64,000 nucleotides of DNA, taken from positions 62,001-126,000 of the forward strand of contig JAWOBE010000179.1 in assembly GCA_046498185.1 (NCBI GenBank). The letters are read 5' to 3'. The notes beneath the pieces are model-generated. The model ran no database searches and was not told the DNA's origin. It saw only the letters and a program-made list of their open reading frames with translations. Numbering within the stretch: the first letter of the stretch is position 1; every line of letters starts with the position of its first letter. Shown piece by piece: positions 1 through 8,315 of this stretch. A program made the translations under genes and the position numbers. This DNA comes from CAYXDR01 sp046498185. GTDB taxonomy: Bacteria; Desulfobacterota; DSM-4660; Desulfatiglandales; Desulfatiglandaceae.

Positions 1-230
1 CGCTTGTGAAGCCCAAAGAGATTGAAGCCCTTTACAGCGGAGATCAAAGCTTCCGATGGATCGAGAAAGAATTCCAGGCATTGCTGGATCTCATGGGGCC
101 TCAACATGAACGGCTGGCCTCGACCGGAGGCGGTCCTATTGAAGACCTGTTCGACAAGTTCCCTGAAATTGGTTGGAAAAAGCTGGTTGGAACATTCTTA
201 AAAACGACGGATGACCGGCCGGCCGATTAA
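1..230 (+). CDS. 3' end of an unidentified protein upstream of mvhD (partial)
   Basis: An open frame enters from the left edge (codons in phase with position 3) and ends at TAA 228-230. About 75 residues are visible. They are mixed charged/hydrophobic, with an aromatic-rich segment and a Gly-Gly-Gly-Pro turn; I see no cysteine motif or membrane segment. A GTG at position 6 could serve as a start, but no ribosome binding site can be judged because the window begins there, so this is more likely the C-terminus of a longer protein. It lies 26 bases before mvhD on the same strand and is probably in the same Hdr operon. I do not recognise the family. Confidence 0.5.
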   Translation, partial: LVKPKEIEALYSGDQSFRWIEKEFQALLDLMGPQHERLASTGGGPIEDLFDKFPEIGWKKLVGTFLKTTDDRPAD

Positions 231-256
231 CACACAGGCCCACGAAAGGTAAAAAA

Positions 257-1009
257 ATGACGGAAAAATTCAAACCACGAATCCTGGCGTTTCTCTGCAA
301 TTGGTGCGCCTATGCAGGTGCAGACCTTGCCGGCGTTTCAAGGATACAATATCCGCCCACGATACGGGTGATACGGGTGATGTGCTCCGGCCGGGTCGAT
401 CCTGCTTTCATCGTCAATGGTCTTGCAAAGGGTTTTGACGGCGTGATGGTATCCGGGTGACACATCGGTGAGTGTCATTACCTGGATGGTAATGTTCATG
501 CGGAAAAGGAAATGGAGATCGTTCGGTTCCTGTTGGACCTCTCCGGCATAGGTTCCGATCGTTTATTCATGCGGTGGGTCAGCGCCTCGGAAGGCGCCCA
601 GTTCGCCGCCTACGTAAAGGAATTCAGCGAAACGGTGGAAAGACTCGGGCCGTTCATGCCTGGCGACTTTGAAATCCCACTGGCTGCTCTTGAAAGCACA
701 TTACATGCTCCGCGTTTGCGGTGGCTGACCGGAATGGAGATTAAAATTACCGAACAAGGCAATGTCTACCAGGAAAAAATTGATAAGTCCGACTACCGGG
801 ACACCCTTGAAAGTGCAGCCCGCGAAGAATACGAAAAGGCCCTTGTGTTGGAATCGCTTCGCAGGGAGCACACCAGCGTCCGGGAAATCGCCATCGAAAC
901 GGGTATGCCCGTTTATACGGTCTCATGTCGACTTAATGAACTCGAAAGAGCCAGACTGGTGGAGTTGAAAACCTACCGGGGGAGCACCCCGGAATTCAGA
1001 GGAGCGTAG
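257..1009 (+). CDS. mvhD: MvhD-type electron-transfer subunit, selenocysteine-containing, with C-terminal winged-helix-like extension
   Basis: MvhD (FrhD/VhuD family) is the small [2Fe-2S] subunit that passes electrons from a hydrogenase or formate dehydrogenase to HdrA. The frame is interrupted only by TGA 458-460. Reading it as selenocysteine (residue 68) gives a 250-residue protein, and the segment around it, G-U-H-I-G-E-C-H-Y, matches the family's G-C-H-x-G-x-C-H-Y motif with Sec in place of the first Cys. Other Cys are at 14 and 17 near the N-terminus and in V-M-C-S-G-R. The start ATG has AAAGG 8 bases upstream. The family is usually near 140 residues; here residues about 195-240 add a helix-turn-helix-like segment. 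HdrA follows after 48 bases. The family call is strong; Sec decoding is inferred from frame continuity, motif and hairpin. Confidence 0.9.
461..500 (+). promoter_or_regulatory. Candidate bacterial SECIS element of mvhD
   Basis: Directly after the in-frame TGA (458-460) lies a perfect 7-bp stem, CATTACC (476-482) with GGTAATG (488-494), closing a five-base loop TGGAT. The loop guanines at 484-485 are 24-25 bases after the UGA. Bacterial SECIS hairpins lie within the coding sequence just 3' of the UGA with guanines in the apical loop at about this distance, so the geometry fits. Confidence 0.65.
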
Positions 1010-1022
1010 GACAAAACATGCC

Positions 1023-1043
1023 GGGTCTACTTTTGATAGACCC
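1023..1043 (+). other. Hairpin in the mvhD-hdrA gap
   Basis: GGGTCTA (1023-1029) pairs perfectly with TAGACCC (1037-1043) around a seven-base loop. No T-run follows, so it is not a typical terminator. It sits between the mvhD stop and the hdrA ribosome binding site (AGAGG near 1047-1051). It may be an mRNA processing or stability element. Confidence 0.5.
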
Positions 1044-1057
1044 TCTAGAGGTCAAAT

Positions 1058-4000
1058 ATGGATATAGCAGAGAAAAAAAATGACAGAATAGGTTCGGTTA
1101 TTGTGGTTGGAGCCGGGATTTCCGGCATGCAGTCGGCGCTCGATCTGGCAGGCTCCGGTTTTTATGTTTACCTGGTGGACAGCTCTCCCAGCATCGGTGG
1201 GATGATGGCGCAGCTGGACAAAACCTTCCCGACAAACGACTGTGCGATGTGAATCATCTCACCCAAGCTGGTCGAGGTCGGCCGCCATACAAATATAGAG
1301 GTGATCACCAATTCGGAAATCGACAAGCTGGAAGGAGAACAGGGCAACTTTCAGGTTACGCTTAAAAACAACCCGAGATTTATAGATCCGACGGCATGCA
1401 CGGGTTGTGGGCTCTGCAGCCAAGCCTGCCCGGTGACCGCAATCAATGAATTCGACTGCCGCCTTTCTCAAAGGTCGGCCGCTTTCATCCCCTATGCTCA
1501 AGCAGTACCGTTGGCCTACAGCATCGACCGCAAACGATGCATCGGCTGCGGTCTCTGTGAAAAAATCTGTCTGGCTGGCGCGGTCCAATACGACGACGCC
1601 CCGCGGGAAACACAGCTGAATGTCGGAGCGGTCGTCCTCGCCACCGGGAACCGGACCTTCGACCCGTCTGATCTCGACACCTACAGATACAATGAGTGTC
1701 CGAATGTCATAACAAGCCTGGAGTTCGAGCGGATTCTCAATGCCTCCGGCCCCTATATGGGGCACCTGATGCGACCTTACGACCGTGAGGAACCGCGCAA
1801 AATAGCCTGGATACAGTGCGTGGGTTCGAGAAGTCTCCAAAACGGGGCCAAGCCTTACTGTTCCTCGGTTTGCTGCATGTACGCGGTGAAGGAGGCCGTG
1901 ATCGCCAAGGAACATGCACATGGAGATCTCGACACCGCGGTGTTCTTTATGGACATGCGAACCTATGGAAAAGAATTCGAACAGTACTATGAACGCGCCT
2001 CGCTCAAACACGGTGTGCGATTCATTCGTTCCCGCGTACACAGCGTGGACCCCGTCGGCGATGGGGACTTGAAAATTTCTTATATCGAAGAAAACGGCGG
2101 AATTAAAAGCGAAACCTTCGATCTTGTCGTGCTATCGACGGGACTGGAAGTTTCACAGGTATCGGTGGATCTCGCAAACAAACTCGGAGTGGATCTGAAC
2201 GAAAATCGGTTCGCAAAAACCGACAGTTTCAAGCCGGTCGCCACGTCGGTCCCTGGCATTTATGTCTGTGGTGCCCTTCAGGGCCCTAAAGACATCCCTC
2301 AGTCTGTGACCGAGGCTTCCGCCGCCGCCGCCCTTTCCGGGGCGCTTTTGAGCGAGAGCCGCTGGAGCAAGTGTCGGGAAATTGAATTGCCGGAAGAATC
2401 CAACGTGAAAGGAGAACCGCCGAGAATCGGCGTTTTCGTATGCCATTGCGGAATTAATATCAGCGGTGTTGTGGATGTCCCGGCCGTCCGCGACTATGCT
2501 CGGAGTCTCCCGTATGTGGTTTATGTCGAGGACAATCTGTACACCTGCTCTCAAGACACACAGATCAAAATGGCTGAGGTTATACGCGAGCAGGGCATCA
2601 ACCGCGTTGTCGTTGCCGCCTGTACACCCAAAACCCATGAACCCCTTTTTCAGGAAACCCTTCAAAATGCGGGGTTAAATAAATATTTGTTCGAAATGGC
2701 CAACATCCGCAATCAGGATTCCTGGGTTCACAACAGGAACCCCCATTCCGCCACGGAAAAAGCCAAGGACCTGGTTCGAATGGCGGTCGCCAAGGCGGGG
2801 TTTCTCGAATCCCTTCCGGAAACAGAGCTTTCGTTGAACCCCGTCACGCTCATCATAGGCGGAGGGGTTGCCGGCCTTACGGCGGCTGAGAATCTGGCCG
2901 ACCAGGGCTATAAAGTTCATCTGGTCGAGCGATCCGCCGAGTTGGGAGGACAGGCCAACTTTTTGTACAAAACCTGGAAGGGAGAAGACATAAAGGCCGG
3001 GCTCGATCGACTCATAGCCAGAGCAAAAAACCACCCGAATATAACGGCACATCTGGAAACGGAAGTCGTCCACGTCGATGGATTTATAGGTAACTTTTCT
3101 TCGGTGCTGCGCAAAGCCGACGGCCACGAAAACACCCTCGAACATGGGGTCGCGATCATCGCGACAGGAGGAGAAGAATATAAACCCGATGAGTATCTTT
3201 ACGGCAGCAACCCCGCGGTGGTAACCCACCTGGAGCTTGATCGACGATTCTCAACCGATGATCCGTCGATAACGGAACTTGGCAGCGCAGTCTTCATCCA
3301 GTGCGTGGGCTCCCGGCAGCCGGATCGCCCCTATTGCAGCAGGGTTTGCTGCACTCACACGGTAGAAAGTGCTCTTGAGCTGAAACGTCGAAACCCGGAG
3401 ATCGAAGTTTACGTGCTCTACCGTGATATGCGGACTTATGGAGAACGGGAGGAATTATACAACCGCGCACGGGAACAGGGTGTCATATTTATCCGCTACG
3501 ACCTGGAAAATAAGCCGGTATTCACGGAAAACGACGGAAGTCTCCAGGTCGAGGTGCACGATCCGATTCTTGGTTCAAAGATCCTTCTCAGGCCGGATCT
3601 CGTCACCCTTGCCACAGCGGTTGTTCCTTCAGGTGGAAATGATTTGGCGAGCCTCTTCAAAATCAGCAAAGACGGAAGCGGTTTCTTCACAGAAGCACAC
3701 GCAAAACTGAGGCCGGTCGATTTCGCCACAGACGGAGTCTTTCTCTGCGGACTGGCCCATTATCCCAAATCTCTGGATGAAAGCGTCGAACAGGCTCTTG
3801 CCGCAGCCGGGAGAGCTTCAGCTTGCCTGGCGGCTGCCAAGGTGATGGTGGGTGGTTCTGTGGCCGAAGTCAATCCGGCATTTTGCAGTCGATGCGGCAT
3901 GTGCGTCGAGATCTGCCCTTTTGGAGCCGCCGGCTTTACAGAAGAAGGTTATGCGGCGATAAACGCCGCCCTGTGCAAAGGTTGTGGCCTTTGCACGGCA

Positions 4001-4075
4001 TCCTGTAGAAGTGGCGCACTCACTCTCAAATGTTGCGATGATTCCCAGATAATGGCTATGATCGACCAGATGTGA
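1058..4075 (+). CDS. hdrA: HdrA-type FAD/iron-sulfur electron-bifurcation subunit, selenocysteine-containing, double module
   Basis: HdrA carries the bifurcating flavin of heterodisulfide-reductase-type complexes in the cytoplasm. One frame runs from ATG 1058 to TGA 4073-4075, broken only by TGA 1250-1252. Reading that as Sec (residue 65) gives 1005 residues and turns D-C-A-M-stop into D-C-A-M-U, where HdrA homologues have Cys. Visible parts: first FAD-binding motif V-G-A-G-I-S-G-M near residue 13; two 4Fe-4S motifs starting at Cys 114 and Cys 161; a C-H-C-G segment near 462 opening a second HdrA-like module; second FAD motif G-G-G-V-A-G-L near 600; two C-terminal 4Fe-4S motifs near 943 and 972. 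Ordinary HdrA is about 650 residues, so this is a fused, two-flavin form. HdrB and HdrC are not in the window. Confidence 0.93.
1253..1292 (+). promoter_or_regulatory. Candidate bacterial SECIS element of hdrA
   Basis: After the in-frame TGA (1250-1252), GGTC (1270-1273) can pair with GGCC (1280-1283), allowing one G-U pair, around a loop GAGGTC. The loop carries a GGTC at 1276-1279, 24-27 bases after the UGA. The loop content resembles the known bacterial SECIS loop (GGUC type), but the stem I can see is short, so this is weaker than the mvhD element. Confidence 0.5.
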
Positions 4076-4110
4076 TCCTAGAGGCCTCCTCTTTTGTCTC
4101 CATATGAGAA

Positions 4111-4152
4111 AAGCCCCCGACTGACGTCAGGATAAGGCGTTGCCGGGGGCTT
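4111..4152 (+). terminator. Hairpin after hdrA, probable transcription end
   Basis: AAGCCCCCG (4111-4119) pairs perfectly with CGGGGGCTT (4144-4152). No long T-run follows, so termination may be imperfect or use another mechanism. The right arm plus following bases (TGCCGGGGGCTTCGATGCAG) resembles 61195-61214 in the repeat-rich region, so the arm may derive from an interspersed repeat. Confidence 0.5.
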
Positions 4153-4176
4153 CGATGCAGGGGGGGTTCGCTTGTC

Positions 4177-4205
4177 TTGACCGGCCGAGTCTCCTCGCTT
4201 ATACT
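4177..4205 (+). promoter_or_regulatory. Sigma-70-type promoter for the two-component operon
   Basis: TTGACC (4177-4182), a 17-base spacer and TATACT (4200-4205) lie about 70 bases before the kinase start. Spacing and both boxes fit a housekeeping promoter. Confidence 0.6.
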
Positions 4206-4274
4206 TCTTCCACACATATCTAAGCCTTGGCGTTACGTTTCACCCCAGCTTAAAGAAAGGCGCCTGGATAAACT

Positions 4275-5816
4275 ATGCCAGAGACTTTAAAACTGAACCT
4301 GGCTATCGTCGGTGGAGGCAAAACATGTCGCTACTTTTTGGAGCTCCTCCAGAAGAAAAACTATTTCCCGTATCTTTCGATCACGATTTTTGGCGTATGT
4401 GATATTAACCCGGATGCCGAGGGCCTGCGCCTGGCCCGGGATCTCGGTATCACCACAACCAACGATTATCGCAGCATAATCAACCTACCGAACTTGCACG
4501 GCGTCATAGAATTGACCAATGACCGCACGGTGCTTATGGACCTGATACGCCTTAGACCAAAAGGTGTCTGGGTCCTGGAACATAACATCGGGCGTATGCT
4601 TCAAAGGCTGTTTCTCCTGGACGAGAAATTAAAAGCGAAGGATGATGAAGTCGCTCTCGAGCGCATGATTTCAGATATTCTGCTTCACCGGAGCAATGAC
4701 CGCATCGTGTTGCTGGATCCCGATTTTCGAATTCTCGACGCCAATGATGGCTACCTTAAAGCGGTGTCTAAAAGTCGGGAAGAGGCTTTAGGAAAACCCT
4801 GCTACAATATTGTCTACGGATTCAATCTCCCCTGCCCCGAACTGCGACCAAGCATGAAATGCCCCATGCTGGAAACTCTGAGAACCGGCGACAGCACAAA
4901 AGTGATTCATGAAATCGTCGACGAGACAGGAGAACGGAACTATTGGAGCCTGGAAACCCATCCGGTGAAAGACCGGTCCGGCGAGGTGGTGAGGGTGATC
5001 GAAATCCGCAGGGACATCCCGGAAGAACTCCCCTCTCTATGGGAAAAACGCCTGCAGGAAGTCAAAACCGATCTGGGAAAAGTCGTTCAGGAAGACCGAA
5101 TGCTTTCCCTGGGAAAACTTTCCGCCAGTTGTGCTCATGAAATCAACAACCCAATCCAGGGTCTCCTTACTTTTTCTCACCTGATAAAATCGATGCTCGA
5201 TGAAGGAAAACCCACTGAAGAGGACCTGCAAAATTTCAAGGAGTTCATCGCATTGATGTGCAGTGAGCTGGAGCGTTGCGGGGATATAACATCCGGCTTG
5301 CTTTCCTTCGCCAGACAATCCCTGATGGCCGCGGCTGAAGTCGATTTGAACGAAGCACTTCGATCGGTCATAACCCTCGCACGGCACCATATGGAACTAC
5401 AGAATATCCGGCTCGAAATGAACCTATATCATGGAATGCTTACTATCAGAGGAGATATCAACCACTTGCAGCAATGCTTTTTGAACCTTGTCTTTAATGC
5501 GATAGAGGCAATGCCCGATGGGGGTAAATTAATTGTCACAACCGGTCTGGATGAAAAAAAACATCGTGCATCGATAATGATAAAAGACACTGGAACCGGA
5601 ATCGACAAAGCAATAATCGACAGGATATTCGATCCCTTCTACACCACCAAATCACAGGGGAAAGGCACTGGACTGGGCCTGTCGATCGTTTACGGTATCG
5701 TCAAGGGCCATAAAGGGCTGATCAACATCGAAAGCGAAAAGGGTGAAGGCTCGGTGGTGACGGTGACATTTCCGGTGCTTTACACCACCGGGAGTTCAGG
5801 AGACAACAATGAATGA
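4275..5816 (+). CDS. Sensor histidine kinase with N-terminal Rossmann-like domain and PAS domain
   Basis: This is a 513-residue cytoplasmic kinase without membrane segments. Residues about 6-115 look like a dinucleotide-binding (GFO/IDH-type) Rossmann fold, with A-I-V-G-G-G-K near the start and V-C-D-I-N at the end of the second strand. A PAS-like domain follows (about 135-255), then HisKA with the phospho-acceptor in C-A-H-E-I-N-N-P (His288) and an HATPase with N-A-I-E-A-M (about 408), D-T-G-T-G-I and G-T-G-L-G-L. It overlaps the downstream regulator by 8 bases, so the two are translationally coupled. The N-terminal fold suggests cytoplasmic sensing of a nucleotide cofactor or metabolite; that is inference. 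Its position just after hdrA suggests control of that redox operon, also inference. Confidence 0.88.
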   Translation: MPETLKLNLAIVGGGKTCRYFLELLQKKNYFPYLSITIFGVCDINPDAEGLRLARDLGITTTNDYRSIINLPNLHGVIELTNDRTVLMDLIRLRPKGVWVLEHNIGRMLQRLFLLDEKLKAKDDEVALERMISDILLHRSNDRIVLLDPDFRILDANDGYLKAVSKSREEALGKPCYNIVYGFNLPCPELRPSMKCPMLETLRTGDSTKVIHEIVDETGERNYWSLETHPVKDRSGEVVRVIEIRRDIPEELPSLWEKRLQEVKTDLGKVVQEDRMLSLGKLSASCAHEINNPIQGLLTFSHLIKSMLDEGKPTEEDLQNFKEFIALMCSELERCGDITSGLLSFARQSLMAAAEVDLNEALRSVITLARHHMELQNIRLEMNLYHGMLTIRGDINHLQQCFLNLVFNAIEAMPDGGKLIVTTGLDEKKHRASIMIKDTGTGIDKAIIDRIFDPFYTTKSQGKGTGLGLSIVYGIVKGHKGLINIESEKGEGSVVTVTFPVLYTTGSSGDNNE

Positions 5817-7155
5817 AAAATTCAGGCTCATGGTAGTGGACGACGAAAAAATCGTTCGGGAGTCACTTTACCACTGGTTCAAAAAGTCCGGCCACGTCGT
5901 AGAAACGGCGGCATCCGGTTTCGAGGCCCTCGAAAAACTTGAAAAAACACCCTTTGATCTGCTGTTCGTGGATATAAAGATGCCGATGATGAACGGTCTC
6001 GAACTGCTGGGAAAAGTAAAGGAAGAATACCCGGATACAATCGTCGTTATAATTACGGCCTACGGATCAATCGACAATGCTGTGCAGGCGATGAAAATGG
6101 GTGCCAGCGACTACCTGCTGAAACCTTTCAAACCGGACCAGATGTCGCTCCTGCTGGAAAAACTCGCCAATCAGAAACGCCTTGCCGAGAACTACCGTTA
6201 TGTCAAAGGGGTTCTTGACGAACTCATCCGTTTCGACAATATCATTGGCCGGTCAAAACCGATGCAGCAGATATTCAATATCATTCCCGAAGTGGCACAG
6301 TCAGATTCCGCCGTGCTCATCACCGGAGAAACCGGCACCGGAAAAGAACTGGTCGCCAAGGCCATTCATGCGAAAAGTCCTCGGGCTCACGGACCGTTTA
6401 TCGCTATCAACTGCGGAGCAATGCCGGAAACATTGCTCGAAACCGAGTTGTTCGGTCACCGGAAAGGGGCTTTCACCGGTGCGAATCAAAACAGGAAAGG
6501 CTTCCTGGAAGTCGTGTCCGGCGGAACGCTCTTTCTGGATGAAATTGGCGAAATAAGCCCCAAAATGCAAGTAGACCTTCTGCGCGTGCTGGAAGAAAAG
6601 GAAGTCATCCGGGTAGGAGACAGGGAGCCGATCACCGTGGACTTCCGACTGGTTTCCTCGACATGCAGAAAACTTGATGAGGAGGTGAAAGCCGGCAATT
6701 TCCGTGAAGATTTCTTTTACCGGATAAACGTTATCACAATCCCCATCCCGCCGCTCCGTGAAAGAAAAGAGGACATCCCCCTGCTGGTCGAGCATTTCTT
6801 GAACAAATACAGCCATGAAACCACCAAAAAGGTGGACAAAACCACGGCCGAAGCCTTGGCCTTTCTAAAGAGTTATGATTGGCCGGGTAATGTCAGGGAG
6901 CTCGAGAATGCTATTGAACGTGCAGTTGTACTTTCCAAGTCCAGGACCCTCGGTGTAGATTCTTTTTCTTTTCTGCAGCCTGCTAGAACCGGATACAAAA
7001 CCCGCCGCACACTTCGCGAGATGGAAAAAGATTATATAGAAGAAACCCTGGAACACCAGAACTGGAACGTGACCCGCTCCGCTGAAATCCTTGGTATCAA
7101 CCGGGTCACGCTTCACAAGATGATCAAAAGGTATAACATTGAACGAACCCGGTAA
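5809..7155 (+). CDS. NtrC-family sigma-54-dependent response regulator
   Basis: The 448-residue protein has the three NtrC domains. The receiver has acidic pocket Asp11/Asp12 and phospho-acceptor Asp55 in F-V-D-I-K-M-P. The AAA+ domain has Walker A G-E-T-G-T-G-K-E near residue 174 and an intact sigma-54 contact loop G-A-F-T-G-A at 220-225. A Fis-type helix-turn-helix lies at about 405-445. The intact loop means it should activate sigma-54 promoters. It is the partner of the overlapping kinase. I found no convincing -24/-12 promoter within the window, so its target is not visible here. Confidence 0.95.
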   Translation: MNEKFRLMVVDDEKIVRESLYHWFKKSGHVVETAASGFEALEKLEKTPFDLLFVDIKMPMMNGLELLGKVKEEYPDTIVVIITAYGSIDNAVQAMKMGASDYLLKPFKPDQMSLLLEKLANQKRLAENYRYVKGVLDELIRFDNIIGRSKPMQQIFNIIPEVAQSDSAVLITGETGTGKELVAKAIHAKSPRAHGPFIAINCGAMPETLLETELFGHRKGAFTGANQNRKGFLEVVSGGTLFLDEIGEISPKMQVDLLRVLEEKEVIRVGDREPITVDFRLVSSTCRKLDEEVKAGNFREDFFYRINVITIPIPPLRERKEDIPLLVEHFLNKYSHETTKKVDKTTAEALAFLKSYDWPGNVRELENAIERAVVLSKSRTLGVDSFSFLQPARTGYKTRRTLREMEKDYIEETLEHQNWNVTRSAEILGINRVTLHKMIKRYNIERTR

Positions 7156-7176
7156 TTTCCGGTAAGGCTGGTTTTT

Positions 7177-7734
7177 ATGTCGGGCATAAAGGCTCGTGTG
7201 GGGATCATGGCATTCGGCTCGCCGCCGGCGGAAGTTCTCCGGTCTATCGCGGAAGCTGTTCCGGTTCATTTCGGTATGCCGGTGGAAATCCTTCCCCCGG
7301 TCAAAACTCCATCCTATGCATTCGACCCTGCGAGAATTCAATATAACGCTGTATCGATCATCGAAAATATCGAAGCGATGAAATTTCCTCCGGACCTAAA
7401 GATCCTTGGAGTTTTGACCGTGGATCTTTTCCTTCCGGTTTTCACTCATGTTTTCGGGGAAGCCCGGCAAGGGGGAAACTGCGCTTTGGTTTCGCTGCAC
7501 CGGCTTGGTCACGACGCCGGGAGTTCCCTTACATCCCCCGCATCCATCAGTAAAAGGACCACAAAGGTGGCCCTTCATGAACTCGGCCACCTCTTTAACA
7601 TAGTCCATTGTTTCGACCGCTGCTGCCTGATGCATTTCTCAATGGATCTTGATGAGCTGGACTGTATACCGGTTGAATTCTGCCGCTACTGCAAAGCTTT
7701 TTTGGATGAGTCAATCAAGCAGTTTCGCAAATGA
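7177..7734 (+). CDS. amzA: Archaemetzincin-type zinc metalloprotease
   Basis: This 185-residue protein carries the archaemetzincin signature: His134-Glu135-x-x-His138, His144-Cys145, Cys150-x-Met152, and a distal Cys169-x-x-Cys172 pair that would bind a second, structural zinc. Length and spacing fit the family. One feature departs from the consensus: the usual Gly between the second and third zinc histidines (HExxHxxGxxH) is Asn141. There is no signal peptide, so it is probably cytoplasmic. The start has only a weak ribosome site (TAAGG). It follows the response regulator by 21 bases and may be co-transcribed. The substrate is unknown. Confidence 0.88.
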   Translation: MSGIKARVGIMAFGSPPAEVLRSIAEAVPVHFGMPVEILPPVKTPSYAFDPARIQYNAVSIIENIEAMKFPPDLKILGVLTVDLFLPVFTHVFGEARQGGNCALVSLHRLGHDAGSSLTSPASISKRTTKVALHELGHLFNIVHCFDRCCLMHFSMDLDELDCIPVEFCRYCKAFLDESIKQFRK

Positions 7735-7750
7735 ACAAACGTAAATTGAA

Positions 7751-8293
7751 TCATCTAACGGACTTCCGCCACTCGACGGCAAAAATTTCCGCCACCCGGT
7801 CTATTTTGTTTTCGTCGATCTTGAGAGCTCTGGCAACTTCCTGATACAGCTGCCGGCGATCTTTGTTCTCTGCGTCGGCCAGTGCTTTAACGTCACGTTT
7901 TTCCTTCAGGCCTAGTCCCTCAAGCGATGCGACTTTCACATAACCTTCCTTCCCCTCTGAGAGTGCCCCTTTATGGTAATAGGGTTTCATTTCAACGAAT
8001 CTGGCCCTCATCTTTTCTTTCAGCGCCCTAATCGTCGCATTTGAAACCTCGGTCACTTCTTCAGCCCAAACCGAAGCAGGAGAAAAAGCGAAAAAAATGC
8101 CTTTCCACAAAAAGCTCCGGTCTTTTTCCGAGGGCTTATCAATTTCTTCGTTTCCGCGTATGTCATGTACGATTTCTCCCGCCATAGCCTCGACTTCTTC
8201 CGCTGGAAAATAAATATTTATCGTAACGCAGGCACCCAGAGCCAAACAAAAAAACAGCGTAACCGGGAAAAATCTTCTCCGTGTGAATTTCAT
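7751..8293 (-). CDS. YdbL/DUF1318-family lipoprotein with YnbE-like N-terminus
   Basis: The start is chosen at ATG 8291-8293 because AAAGGAGGAG lies 5 bases upstream, rather than six codons earlier. The 180-residue protein begins with a lipoprotein signal, lipobox L-G-A-C at 19-22, followed by I-N-I-Y-F-P, which resembles YnbE-type segments. Residues about 70-180 match the YdbL (DUF1318) family, e.g. A-L-K-E-K-M-R-A-R and A-E-N-K-D-R-R. It lies 22 bases after the YdbH-like gene on the same strand. In E. coli, ydbH, ynbE and ydbL are adjacent and act together in phospholipid delivery to the outer membrane; here the lipoprotein part and YdbL part appear fused (inference). Confidence 0.8.
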   Translation of the reverse strand: MKFTRRRFFPVTLFFCLALGACVTINIYFPAEEVEAMAGEIVHDIRGNEEIDKPSEKDRSFLWKGIFFAFSPASVWAEEVTEVSNATIRALKEKMRARFVEMKPYYHKGALSEGKEGYVKVASLEGLGLKEKRDVKALADAENKDRRQLYQEVARALKIDENKIDRVAEIFAVEWRKSVR

Positions 8294-8315
8294 AATCTCC
8301 TCCTTTATCAAAATA

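Noticed and set aside
1250..1252. TGA as a true stop or sequencing error splitting hdrA
   Set aside because: Frame continues without shift, the codon replaces a conserved Cys, a GGTC-loop structure follows, and a second independent case (mvhD) plus selA are present.
1259..2041. 260-residue open frame on the minus strand
   Set aside because: Lies entirely inside hdrA in antisense; the composition is a mirror of the real gene and no family motif or ribosome site is seen.
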